This document shows, piece by piece, positions 25,292-36,649 of a stretch of DNA of 64,000 nt. Under the pieces are notes generated by a model. The model made no database searches, was not told the origin of the DNA, and saw only the letters and a list, made by a program, of their open reading frames with translations. The DNA is taken from positions 173,133,863-173,197,862 of the forward strand of contig CM077116.1 in the NCBI GenBank assembly GCA_039619475.1, in the 5' to 3' direction. A program made the position numbers and the translations under genes. Source of the stretch: Icerya purchasi. Lineage: Eukaryota; Arthropoda; Insecta; Hemiptera; Monophlebidae. Each line of letters starts with the position of its first letter. The stretch's first letter is position 1.

Positions 25292-26304
25292 CCTTCATTC
25301 CTCTCCGCATGCAGCTTTATTCTAGAACAAATAGAAGATCTATAATTGGCTTTCTTTTCTATAAAGTTTTCTTATTTTGCTATTCCGAAATTTCTTGTTC
25401 TTTAAGTAAACTAGTACAATTTAGAGGTTTCTACACGTTCGTGGCTGTTGTCTCCTTGATAATCAGCGTTCGAATTTTTTCTCTGCTCTTGTTGCTGGGA
25501 TATTATAAATATTCTTAATTTTTAAAATTATTTCATGCTAGTTCCAATGACATAGTTTCTGTTGTTCTCTTTTTTCCTATACATCACTTTCAGTCTTTTT
25601 TTTATTGTTTTTTTCTTTTTTTTTGGACGTTTCCGATTTTATACTAGTTTAGTATATATCAGTTATATTTATCCTTTTCTGAGTTTAGCCTTAATTTCAG
25701 TTTTATCATAACCAATGTGTGTTCAGAAGCACATTCCGCTTCTAGAAAGACTTTACACTTTATTTCCATTTGTAACTTACTAACATCTGGTAGGTTTGAT
25801 TTATAAATTTGTCCCCTTAGTGATATAAATGTGACAGGCCTGCATGTAAACCTATATAATATTTCAAAGTAAATTCAAAGTCAATTTCACCATTTTTTGG
25901 TATTCGGCAAAGTTGTAGTATTTAGTTTCGCAAAAGGCAAAATGCTGCTCCATTAACATTTCAGTGTGCTATGCTGCGGGTTTGCCGTTTGTGTTGTCAA
26001 AGGTATTTCTCTCCGTTTGCATCTTCTCTTTTCTTTTGTATTAGATTTTTTCTTCTATAGAATGATAGCCCTTTACAAAGCACCCGCTTCAATATTAAAT
26101 GTCTTTATACAATATTTAAATACAGGGTTTGTGTTTAATAATTATTATTTAAAAACTAATATTATTTTAATAAAATTACCGTGCAAATTAAATGTAACAC
26201 TCTCTTGAAGGTCCAAACAGTTCTTATATTTAAAATATTTTCTTGTACAATGTAGTTTTAGATATCGAGATTTCTAGTTTATTGTAATGTCGAAATTTAA
26301 AATT

Positions 26305-27926
26305 ACGGAATTTAGTTTATATTCGAGTAGCGATAATTAATATAATTTTAACTGACATACTAGATTTAAGTGTTTTATCGTATAGCATAATTATATAATT
26401 CGTGAGGTTAATTCGCGTTTAAAATTTTAATTATGGTAACCTTTATATTTTTGTATTAGCATTAATGATTTCGGAACAACTGCACACAGGAGGAGGGCTT
26501 TAGTTTTGATCTCTAAAATTTACTGATTTAGTTTATGAATACATTCCTAATTTGCGGTTGTATATTATACAAAATGTTCAATGTCTGAGATATGATTGTG
26601 GAACTGATTATTGTTTACCGCCGATGATTATATTAAAATAATGTTACGGATTGGTTTTATGAAAATTAATGATTCGCTATGTGTGTATGAGGCTGTAAAT
26701 GATAACAGTTGAAAATAAACATCTATCTCAAACCAGAATATGTTGTATTATAACCCTTTTTTACTTTTATTTATTATTTTTGGTTTTTTAGTATTTTGAA
26801 TTTTATGTATTTTTCATACACTTTTACATGTGAAATAATTCGACTGTTTAACGACATTGAAATATGGAACACGTGATAAAGTAATAAATCGTAAGGGAGA
26901 AAGCTTTTAAATCGAAAAGGTTTTATTGCTGTTTATTGAAAGCCTTTAAAAAAAATTTCAACTGACTTACACTAGATTTAAGTGTTTAATCGTATTGTAA
27001 AATTATTGTAATTTATATGGTTAATTCACGCTTGAAATTTTAATTATGTAACCTGTACATTTTTGCATTAGTACTAATGATTTCTGAGTTGTATACAGTA
27101 AGGCTTTAGTTTTGCTCCTTGTAATTTACTGATATGGTTTATGAATTCATTTTTTCCTAATTTGCTGCTGTATATTGTACAAAATACGTTTACAGTCGAT
27201 GATTATATTAAAATAATGTTACGGATTGGTTTTATGAAATTTAATGATTCGGTATTTGTTTATGAGGCTGTAAACAACAACAGTTGAAAATAAACGTATA
27301 TCTTGAACCAAAATAGTTTTAAAACATAATTTGTAATTTGTAGCGTACTTCATAATCGTTTTTAATTTTTATTTTTTAATTTTCGGTTTTTGTGTATTTT
27401 TGATTATTGTTACATGTACAATAATTTAATCCTGATACATGACCCAGCTACTCGTTTCCGCTGGGCTAATGCCTATAATTGACGCCTTCTCCCCCCCCCC
27501 CCTGATTGTATGTACGTACATTATATATATGTTGACAAAAATGAAAAAAAAAAAAACGGTCAATAGCACTAACTATTGTTAAATTTTTGTTACGATCTTT
27601 AACGGCGTTAAAGTTATTACGTGTTGATAATGTAATAATTCGAGAGGACAAAGTTGTAACTTGAGATTTAGTTAGTTCGTTGAATGTTTTTTGTTTTACA
27701 CATTATAAGTGCGGCATGATCCCTTCGTCTATCACCTTCCTTAATATTGCGTGATCTTTGTGATTTTTTTTTTGTAACCTCTTCTAATGTTAGTTGTTCG
27801 CTGTTTATTGTATTTTATGTATTAAGCGCTTATCATTCAGGCTTCCGAGCTTCTGCAAAGATTAAATTAACTTCCTCTGATTTACTTTGTGAAGTTTTAT
27901 TATAGTTGATATAGCAGATGAATGTT
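26305..27926 (+). repeat. 6-kb tandem array, partial copy 5 (1622 bp)
   Basis: It matches the first quarter of the unit (2144-3764), including both X subrepeats and a C-tract of 12. Then it breaks abruptly: after GATGAATGTT the unit continues AATGCGCATT, but here the sequence continues TAGCAATTGC. This is the right edge of the array. Two single-base differences are visible (near 27205 and at 27916). Confidence 0.95.
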
Positions 27927-28639
27927 TAGCAATTGCTTTATTAATTACAGGTGCTCACCTTAAAATTTATCGCGGTCCGATGGGAGAAATCCGAATCTCA
28001 TTTTTTCTAATTTGTTTAACATTTAAGACTTTTATACGTGTTTTTGTCTATACGCTTATTTATTTTATGTATTCGTTTATTTTGCAGCGGCGATGATTCA
28101 ACAATCGACGACGGTACGTAATAAAGATATTCGTAAGTTTTTGGACGGTCTGTATGTTTCCGAAAAAACGACAGTTGTACAAGATGATTAATTTCAAAAA
28201 TAAATATATTTTCTATTAACAGATTTAAATGCAGTTTTATTTTCACTACGTTCGAGGTTGCATCGCGCGTTGGCATCACGTTCTACTAAACTCTCGTGTG
28301 AATATTAAAAGTCGAACAAAAAGTTTCTGCTTAAAAACATATATTCTAAAAAAGTTCGATAAAGTCAGCTGTGAAACAACACCTTTCATTCGCGAGGTGA
28401 ATTAACGAATATGTTCGTTCGCTGCGATTCATTCGCAAATATATATCGAAGAACACTAATAATCGACTAATTGAAATGATTTAAAATTGTACAAACGTGT
28501 ATTCACTTTATTTGTACGAATGTAATTATGTTTTCGGAATTATCATCACGACTACAGCCTGCGTTACGTTATTTTGCGTGTTTTTTTCCGGTTTTCTAAA
28601 AATTTATTTCCAATTCACGGGCCAATCAATTCGCATTTT
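27927..28639. other. Right flank of the array, no gene seen
   Basis: Unique-looking AT-rich DNA. The 87-codon minus frame at 28016-28279 resembles nothing I know. Any C-terminal remainder of the broken gene at 28640-29606 is not recognisable here. Confidence 0.45.
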
Positions 28640-29606
28640 TTAAAAACTTTTTTTGAAAACTTTAACTGACCTTATCTTCTTTTCCAGGTTCAAGATCTTT
28701 CCATAAATAGCCGTTCTTTCTCGACCAATGCTGATCCCGTGCTCTACTATCCCACACGCATAAAAAGCAGGAAAATTTCGTGTATCCCCGTTTTGCTGGC
28801 CTAATAGCATACCCGATGATACTTTTAAATCGCTACAAATCATTGATTCGTGATCAGAGTATTTAATATTTTGCGGTAAAAGCTGCAAATTTTCGTATGT
28901 TTTTTTTTTTTTCTTTTCAGGCGAACAGAGTGGGCAACTGGTAGTGAGGCTTATTTGTTACCATTGTGTAGAAAAACCGCTTTTAAACTTTGAGTGGACC
29001 TAATCGATGAACTATTTCTACTCATCCTTCCCATACTGGATTTCAAATTGCTCTACCAATCTTGCAATAGTGGAACAGAAAACTAAGCTACTTTCTTGTT
29101 CGAAGAGAATGGTGCAAAACTTTTGTTCGCGGTTCTATAACAACGGGGAAAGATGTCCCCGGCGCCAAAAGCTGCTCTTCTCTTTTAAAACTAGAACCAA
29201 GAAGTTTTGCTTTCTCTTTTGTTAAACGTGAGTCTCTGATTAGATCGTCTAATTCGTGTTGCTTGAACAATTGCGGTGTGGTGCTTTCAAACTCACATTC
29301 TGATTCAGCATTCGATTCTTTACTTTTGTCATCATTGCCTAGGAAAGTAATATCTTTCAATGATTCCGGTGGGTTTGGAACCGGGATATTTGCATTGTGA
29401 GGAACAAGTCGTAATGCTGACTGCAGGTTCGAACATGAGATCACTTTTTTATTTTTAGAATTGTGACCACGGACGTCAATAGTGCAGAAATAACAGTCGT
29501 CGCTGTGGTTTTTTTGTTCTCTCCACACCATAGGAACGCCGTACCGGCTGAAGGCCTTTGTTTTTCTCCGTGACCACCTCAGTTCTTTCACGCAAACATA
29601 ACACAC
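28640..29606 (-). pseudogene. Dispersed arthropod family protein, middle/C-terminal part
   Basis: The minus frame 29606-29088 (172 codons) contains VPMVWREQKNHSDDCYFC, then LQSALRLVPH and VPNPPESL. After frameshifts the same strand gives STQSLKAVFLHNGNK near 28940-28985. Then 28888-28640 gives LLPQNIKYSDH, CSDLKV and LLGQQNGDTRNFPAFYAC. From memory of family patterns, this order (WREP-NH-DDCYFC, then FIDSS-SLKAVLLHNGN, then CGDLKV-LLLG-Q-GYTK-CFLC-WDSR) belongs to a widely dispersed, probably transposon-related protein found in many arthropod genomes. I cannot name its function. The paired cysteines (DDCYFC) suggest metal binding. Here it is broken by at least two frameshifts and by a transposon at its upstream side. 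Confidence 0.75.
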
Positions 29607-29866
29607 TCAAGGGGCACACCTAGTGTAACGACCTAAAAAAAGGGTGATTTTTGGGAATTTTTATTAAAAAAACTACTTTATTAATTGTTTCAAAATTTTA
29701 AGAGTATATTTATACATGTTTTAAGAATACGCAGCGAAATTTCTGAAAAAAGAAATTAAATATTTTTTAAGTTATACACGATCTCCGACGGCGCGAAAAA
29801 AAAAAGGTCCTCCATCCACTGCTGCAGTAATTCCAGCCGTCTCCATGGATGAAATCTAAAAAAAAA

Positions 29867-30780
29867 AAAAATTCTCGTTAAACTAGAAGATATTTTCCGT
29901 ACAATGACCTACGATCAAAAAAAAAAGATCAGAAATTGACAAAATGGCGGCGTTTTAAAAAAAAAGTCGAATTTCACCCAAAATTTTGGTCGTTTTTGGC
30001 CTGTCAAAATTCGATTTTTGATCAGATGAAAAAATCGGTAGGTCATTGTATGGCGGACTATATAAAGAACATGTAGAAAAAATTCGGTAGTGATCGGATC
30101 ATTTGTCTTTGAGTAATCACTGCAGCAAATTCGGAAAATGCTGTTTCGAGAAAAACGCGTTTAAAGATAAAATGATCATTTTCACTGTTATAAATCGTTT
30201 AAAATCATACTTACAGCTAATCTGCTATTCCAGACCCATATAATTCACATTCTTCTTCTTTGAAAAGGGCTTGTTGAGCTGAAGAAGCTCTTCCTGATCG
30301 ACCCTCTTTTGAAGAAACCCTTTGGCGATGATCAGCGATTCGTAGTCTCGTCTCGTCCTTTTAAGAGCCGCATAATCTTTTCGAAGAAGAGAAAGGTGAA
30401 TTATATGGGCCTGGAATAGCAGATTAGCTGTAAGTATGATTTTAAACCATTTATAACGGTGAAAATAATCATTTTATCTTTAAACGCGTTTTTCTCGAAA
30501 CAGCATTTTCCGAATTTGCTGCAGTGATTACTCAAAGACAAATGATCCGATCACTACCGATTTTTTTTTTCTACATGTTCTTTATATAGTTCTCCATACA
30601 ATGACCTATCGATTTTTTCATCTGATCAAAAATCGAATTTTGGCAGGCCAAAAACGACCAAAATTTTGGGTGAAATTCGACTTTTTTTTTAAAACGCCGC
30701 CATTTTGTCAATTTTTGATCTTTTTTTTTTTGATCGTAGGTCATTGTACGGAAAATATCTTCTAGTTAAACGAGAATTTT
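29867..30780. repeat. Long inverted repeat (arms 382 and 385 bp, 147-bp loop)
   Basis: The left arm 29867-30248 and right arm 30396-30780 are reverse complements with few mismatches. For example TGACAAAATGGCGGCGTTTT on the left matches AAAACGCCGCCATTTTGTCA on the right, and GCTGTTTCGAGAAAAACGCG matches CGCGTTTTTCTCGAAACAGC. The loop (30249-30395) is open on the minus strand for about 48 codons into the arm and encodes a charged segment (KDYAALKRTRRDYESLIIAK) that I do not recognise. The right arm abuts the point where recognisable transposase sequence stops (about 30785), so the structure interrupts or replaces the transposase C-terminal half. It may be a separate foldback-type insertion or an inverted duplication of the host transposon's own non-coding end. 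Confidence 0.9.
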
Positions 30781-31849
30781 GTTTTATTCTTTTTTTCTCA
30801 TGTAAATAGTACTCCAATTTGGCAACAGGTATATCATAAGGATTCAAATCTATAAGTCCTTTATGGGTGGCACTGTCACCATCACCAATGTAGCGGGAAT
30901 ATTTTACACCATATTTACTAATGAAACGACCAAACATGTCTTTTACATTATCCACTTCCATTTTTGAGGCAGATCCTTTATGACTGACATCACATTCTTC
31001 TTCGTGTAATGATAGCCATTCCTCATGAGCTTCAGGTTCGCTCTTTTTTTTTTCCCCAAAAAACACAACTCGGACAGTATGTAGATTTTACGCATGAATC
31101 AAGAATTTTCTTGCTGTATTTTCCTGCCAGCGTAACTATTCCAAAACGGGAAGTATGACCATGTTTTTTCCAGGTACCGTCGCCGCTAACAGTCAAATTT
31201 GTCTCCGAATTTTCTTCCTTTGATGAAAGCTCTTTTTCTTCATTTACAGCTTGCTGCATACTGAGCTTACAAACGGTTTCGGCTGCAGTCCGTAAATTCG
31301 TAAAACATCCCGCAAAAGTTTAGTGGTAAAATTTGCATGCTAGATCCATTAATTCACAGAAAAAATTTATCCCATTTATTCCGACGCCCAAAAGATGCAT
31401 CACAGCCACAATACGTCTATTTACTTCAAATGCGTTATCAATCATTGGTCCAGAATTGATATACGAATTGCCACATTCACAAATAATAGCTATTTTGAAC
31501 CCTCTAGGCCTCTTGGACTTGCTTGATTAAAAGTAACTTTTTTTTGGTAGGTTTTACACACCACTAAATTACTAATTGCACTGAAAACTGACATAAATTG
31601 TAAAATACAATATTCATGAGATGGGTTAATCACAACATTATTGTCACTATTATGTAATAACTTTTCTGCGGACGTACTGGTATTCGCAGTAGATTGCTCA
31701 AACGTAAATCGATTTCCGGTAAACTTGCGTTTTTTTGCGGTTGATCGATGTCTGGGAACATCGTGAGTTCCTTTTTGATTTGAATATGAAGATTGATCAC
31801 TCATTTTCAGGAAAATAACACGTGCAAAATTATGAAGCGCTCGACACAA
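30781..31849 (-). pseudogene. Mutator-like transposase, broken N-terminal half
   Basis: The minus strand reads in order. 31849-31490: a basic start (KKRKFTGNRF), then NPSHEYCILQFMSVFSAISN, VCKTYQKKVTF and ASPRGL. After a one-base shift near 31500 comes GFKIAIICECGNSYINSGP, then DNAFEVNRRIVAVMHLLGVG (about 31370-31490). An in-frame stop follows near 31320. 31259-31032: LTVSGDGTWKKHGHTS, VKSTYCPSCVFW. After a second shift in the T-tract at about 31044-31053 comes 31066-30790: EEWLSLHEEECDVSHKGSAS, KMEVDNVKDMF, GVKYSRYIGDGDSATHKGL. The SGDGTW and IGDGDS aspartates are likely active-site residues of this transposase family (family knowledge). The C-terminal part is absent, cut by the inverted repeat. 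It is not functional. Confidence 0.85.
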
Positions 31850-32334
31850 CGGTCACAATGAGACTAAATGTGTCTGGCTCTGAAAATACTTTACGTAGCA
31901 GTAAACGAAAAATTTCTCGAAATTTTTAGAAATTATTATATTGTATACCGGAAAGCCAACAATAGAAACCGGAATCGTGTTATAAGGGTTGGAAGGGACG
32001 GTAGACTCCGAACAATACCTCAAGTACGTCCCGTAGCTAATGAAACTCTCTAGCTGCCGAGCGGCTGCTCTTTAAATGGCTATAACTCAAAAACTATTTG
32101 AGATATCGATTTGAAATTTTAATATGTTATTTTTAAATGTGCAATCTATCGAAATATGAAGGGGAAAAAAATCGATTTTTTTGAAATTTCACACTAGGTG
32201 TGCGCCCCTTAATGTAAAATAAATATATTTACTAAAAATTTCCTACAACAATATACCCCGAGATGTACAAAAATGTGGTGAAGTAATGTTTTGTAATATT
32301 TTTTTTATTTAGAAAAACATATCTCATTTGTTTA

Positions 32335-32484
32335 TCTTTCAGTCGTACGCCAAAATGAGCAAAGTAAACTTTTTTGACAAATTCTGTTATGTTCCTTTGA
32401 TATATATTTTAATCGTATAATATTCTGCACAAATATAACAAAAAATATTAGCACTGTTGTTACGACCACGACACTTGTCATTTT
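32335..32484 (-). pseudogene. Dispersed arthropod family protein, N-terminal piece
   Basis: On the minus strand, one frame reads NDKCRGRNNSANIFCYICAE (about 32425-32483). After a stop and frame change comes EFVKKVYFAHFGVRLKDKQ (about 32330-32385). In the family recognised at 28640-29606 this FCYICGE ... VK-AYFAYFGVKLGDQDK block lies just upstream of the HxVCxxCVxxLR segment, and that segment restarts at 29606 on the far side of the transposon (CYVCVKELR). So this is the other half of the same gene, separated by the 2.6-kb insertion. About 120 bp between here and the insertion point do not match the family and may be an intron or degenerate sequence. Confidence 0.7.
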
Positions 32485-32489
32485 ATTTA

Positions 32490-34469
32490 ACACAACAAAC
32501 ACGATCAACAGACAAAAATAGACTGATTCAGAGCGGCCGGTGCCATATCGTCCGTCGGTCGTCTGCCCTTCTTTAGCTTGTCACTGGCCACTTGGTTATA
32601 TATAAAAATCGATTTTTTACTGGTACGCCTCCAAATCGCACGTATTGCGCAGATTTACTTGATTACTTAGTATTATGTTTATGAAAACTGTAAACGCAAA
32701 TTGCGAAAAAGTGATTTGTGATAGAGAAAAATTGAAAACGGTTTTGAATGAAGCGACCTCAAAAATAGTAAGGATAGTTGAAATTTTGAAAAAAGTTTTT
32801 GTATGGTTGGCCTGTGTTACTGATACATATTATTTATTTGTTAAATTAAATTACGCGGCGCATCCTCAAAATGCATTAATTCTTTTAGCTTCGACTAAAA
32901 ACAAAATGTTGATTTTTTATTTCGATGGAAGAAAAACCAATTATTGCGGCACAGTTGTTGCCGTGTTCTCATTAAACTTCAATCTTTAACTTTTTATAAG
33001 TCATGTTCCAGACAATTTATAGATGTATATACTTTTTGGAAAGGTTTTTGCAAATAAAAAAAATGTTAATAATTTTTCGATATATGTATATTCATTATTT
33101 ACTTTAAAATTCGAAGAAAAGTGGCATTACATTGTCGCACAACGGTTGTATCAATTCTTTATGTAGTTTTTGTAGACGGTCGAACGGTATGATTTAGATA
33201 TATGTTACATTGCCCTAGAAAAGGGTTAATCGAAGGGCTATTGAAGAAAAATTTTAATCTTTTCGAAATGGTTTAGGGGAGTTTTCAAATATGTAGGTTA
33301 ACTTCTAATTTGTGACAAGAATAAGTGTGCGTTATTATCGAAATAAAATGTATATTAAATAAGAAATTATAATTTTAATATAAAATATTTAAAAATACAT
33401 TGCCACGAATTTAGATACTTTTAAAACAGGAAAAAAAAAACTCGATTGTATTTGCGGAACATCCATCGACCACAAGGTACTTTTTTTCTCTTCGTATTTT
33501 TATTTGGACTTCGCTGTAATTGATTCAATTATAAGGTAACTTATATATCCGAATATTACTACAGATAGCGTACATTTGAATGAAACTGTATATCTGACAT
33601 ATTTAAATCTCCCGGAAGCCAGTAGAGCAACTGCCGCTAGCGGCTGATAAAACTCTCTGGTCATTAGATCATCCTTTAATATTTTTTGCCGGGCCGGTAG
33701 AATCGCATCAAAAAAAAAAAAATGTTTAGTATCAAATTTTAAATTTGCACCGTTCGGGCGCGGATAGCAATTTGATGCCAGAAGAAGGCTAATTCGACGG
33801 AGATATATGCGGGAGATGATAATTTAATTCGCAAATAAAATGGATATTTATTTTTAACTGATTTTATATTTCAAAATATCAAGGAGGGCTGAATTAGGGA
33901 GTTTTAAAGAATCGTAGCAGAAAAAAAATTAAAAGCTCGGGTTAGATCTATGTGTGTTGCAGTCTACATTTTTATGCTTTCGAATGCTCGTTATTTTCCA
34001 CCAAACCTACGCGGCCGGGATCTAACATATTATGAGCCTGCATCGCTCATTTTGGTAGCAAAGATTTCGATGGAACGAATGGTAAATAAATTCTCGTAGA
34101 AGTATATACACATGTTCCTTAAGATGATTGCTCCCCTTCGATGGATAAAGAAAGACGTTGTTTAATTTTTTTTTTTTTTTCATTATTAAAAATTCGCCGT
34201 GAAGTTGATTTGAAAAAAAAAGTAAATGTAGATGTGCAATATTTAATTTTTACCTTTTTAAAAAAATAATGAAAATAATAAGTTAATTACACATTTTCCG
34301 GTTTGCTTTATGTATTTTCTTGAGATATGGTCAAGTACTTTTGAAAAAACGGGTTTTAATAATTGAGTGATTTTGTGATCGGTTAAAAAAAAAAGATATA
34401 AATTATTTCACAACAATAAAAGGTGGTTCGGTTTGCTATTTCTTCCCGCCTTTTTTTTTTAGAAAAATT
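32490..34469. other. Mostly unassigned region; one unknown ORF
   Basis: A GC-richer patch at 32520-32590 lies just upstream of the broken gene and could be its leader. The plus frame 32675-32989 (104 codons) is lysine-rich at its start and hydrophobic in the middle; I recognise no motif and think chance is likely. The rest holds only AT-rich sequence with A/T tracts (33429, 33709, 34160). Confidence 0.4.
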
Positions 34470-34603
34470 TTGTCCATTAACCTATCGATATGTAAAAGTT
34501 TCCATATCATTGGTCGGACACCTACGCTTCCACTTTTTCTAATAATCATTAATTTCATCTGTCTGTTCAGCCTACTTTTCCTCCCTATTCACAGTTTCTT
34601 CTT

Positions 34604-35015
34604 TTGTATCCCTCTCCTCGATGTTCTGATGTTTCTGTTATTCGTATGCGTTGTGGCCATTCTCTGCTGCCTTTCTGGAGAATTCGCTGTTCCCTGATTT
34701 CCTCTCCACATTGTCCTCGTCATCCTGATGATGCAGTTATTTGTGACGCCGATCATGTGTTCTTCGAGTTTTCATCTCTTTTTGTGGAGCGTTCTGCTTT
34801 GTATGCTCATTCGTTGATGCTTGTCCTACTCCTTATTGTGTCTCGTACATTCTGTCATTCCCTTCCCTATTGATTATTCCTGCTATATCGATTACTTTTT
34901 AGCAAAAAGATTTCTGATCGGATTAAAATATAACCGACTTCTTTCCTTTCTATTTGTTTCTGGGTAAAGGTCCTTGGTTGACGAGACCAAAATAAATAAA
35001 AAAAGAAAAAAAAAG
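34604..35015 (+). pseudogene. LINE 3' end fragment (R1-like), with A-rich tail
   Basis: The plus frame 34604-34873 reads RMRCGHSLLPFWRIRC, then SPHCPRHPDDAVICDADHVF and FEFSSLFVERSAL. This is the C-terminal pattern of R1-type ORF2 proteins: TGH-x-x-F, a C-x2-C pair, then DD-x-HVLFEC and an ERxxL. The second cysteine of the HVFFEC part is replaced (FEF). About 90 bp after the stop the sequence becomes A-rich (AATAAATAAAAAAAGAAAAA, about 34991-35014), as expected for a LINE 3' end. It is 5'-truncated; nothing upstream of 34600 is recognised. Confidence 0.65.
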
Positions 35016-36649
35016 ACGTACCTTTATTGTAAAGTTGCCCATTTTAGTTAATTTTGCGTTTCTTTTTGGAACTTCTTTGAGAAATGTTATTTTTCCGGTT
35101 TTTCTCATTTACAAAAAATATTCATAAGAAACAGATTTTTTTTTTTTGTATTTGCCCATTTTTTGAATTTGAAATGCGAATACATGTACCGTTTGAGAAA
35201 ATTTGTATTGAATTATTAGTCTCTAGTTCTGTATTTGTTTAAATAAGAGCTGCGCGCTTATTGAAATGGTGAATATCGACATTCGTATGAGAGACTAAAG
35301 TATCAACATATTTGGTAAACGCAAATGACAATATTCCACAATTTTTTACGGACGCGTTTCGAATAGCGTTTTATAAATATTTAATTTTTATAAATGTTCT
35401 AACTTGGAATCACAACTGCGATGGGAGTCTGCAAACGATATAAAATACGAAAGTACTTACACAATATTAAAATACGTTGCGTGAGCATGAAAATAAGAAC
35501 ACTACTAATATATGTATGTATTACTTTCATGTGTTAAAAATACACAGTACTATCCGTAAGAGAATTTCTTTGCAAATCCCCCCCCCCCCCATGGTATTAT
35601 GTAATACCCATTAGTTAGTTATATTTTATTTTTTTTTTTTTTTTTGCGGGGATGTTGTTGACTCATGAATTTGACTGTCGCTTGCAGATATTAAAATGAC
35701 GACGAGTAGGATAGTAACTATAGGGCGCTGCGGGTTATAAGATACTTATTTTTATTTGAACCGGGCTACTGTAGGAAAGTGAAATCGCAAGCGGAGGATT
35801 TAACGGGCGAAACAGATATTAAATTAAAAATTTTCAGGCGATTACGCGGAAAAAGAAGAAAGGTTTTTGTTAGCGTTTACTGCGTAGATCGGATGTTTTA
35901 TGAAATGGAAGAGGTTAAAATTGTTTTAATAAAAACGACGAGAAAAGTTTCGCCATCGGCTAAAAATAGCGATTTTCCCTTTTTCCGTTTATTGTTTGAA
36001 CGTGACGGAAAATTTCGGAGACAATGTTAGCGGAGGAATTTACGCGTGCTACGTCGTCTGTGGGGAGTAATTTCCCAGTAAGCTTTGCGCTATTTACTTC
36101 GAATTTTCTGTTGCACTTTTCCGTAGTATAATCCATTTGAAGTTTGAAAACAAACGTTAATTTTAATTAGTACGATCAGTATTATAATTGGTTCAATTAT
36201 TACGCTCGGCTCTAATAATGCGTTTTCCTCCCAGCCTGCCCAACCCAGTTGTAGAATACGGTCTTTATTTCTCCCTTTTTTTCTAAATGATAATGTACAT
36301 GCAAGTGTAATCGGCAGTATGATTAGACAAACAGGAAATACGGCCACCGTGATAATTAGCGAACAGTTAATTTGTTTGAATGGAAAATGTATGTTAACCG
36401 ATTAATATTTTGAGGTTTTTTGTGCAAAAAAGCACGTTATTAACATACGCATAGATCTACGCGTTTTGGGATGCGTATGATTTTTGGAAGTAATGAGGGA
36501 AATGGAGATTCTGGATTTTCCTCTTTTAAAAAACCCACTGAAATAATCGAAACTTTTTAAAAAAACAATATGTCGAAAATTACTGTTACCGTTGTTGAAA
36601 ATTAAAATTTTTCACAGAATTTTATAATCGAAGCCAAATTGAAGAGAAA
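35016..36649. other. No recognised gene
   Basis: Low-complexity tracts (C12 near 35578-35590, T-tract at 35630-35645) and two short frames (35779-36030 plus, 36090-36347 minus) with no recognised motif. Confidence 0.4.

Larger units (their letters stand above)
20266..26304 (+). repeat. 6-kb tandem array, copy 4 (6039 bp)
   Basis: Same content. Its C-tract has 10 Cs, which accounts for the shorter length. It has T at 22344 like copy 1 and unlike copies 2 and 3. Confidence 0.97.
29609..32210 (-). mobile_element. DNA transposon with Mutator-like transposase, TTAA-like target
   Basis: Terminal inverted repeats are visible: AAGGGGCACACCTAGTGT at 29609-29626 against ACACTAGGTGTGCGCCCCTT at 32191-32210, identical after inversion except for a 2-base gap. 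The right junction reads TTAA (32209-32212) and the left TCAA (29607-29610), so a TTAA duplication with one mutation is plausible. Inside, on the minus strand, lie fragments of a transposase of the family annotated as Mutator-like transposase domain. The element sits inside a gene of another family: the N-terminal part of that gene is at 32335-32484 and the rest at 29606 and below. Because the target looks like TTAA and the ends are short, the element may not be a classical Mutator with long ends (inference). Confidence 0.8.

Noticed and set aside
2144..27926. rDNA or histone-type gene cluster as explanation of the 6-kb tandem array
   Set aside because: No rRNA-like conserved sequence or histone frame is present; unit content is AT-rich debris with dead LINE pieces.
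28907..28921. Pyrimidine tract followed by CAG on plus, resembling a splice acceptor
   Set aside because: The recognisable gene here is on the minus strand; no exon follows on plus.
34470..34697. 75-codon Leu/Phe-rich plus frame resembling a membrane protein
   Set aside because: It overlaps the LINE C-terminal fragment in a different frame; composition reflects a pyrimidine-rich strand.
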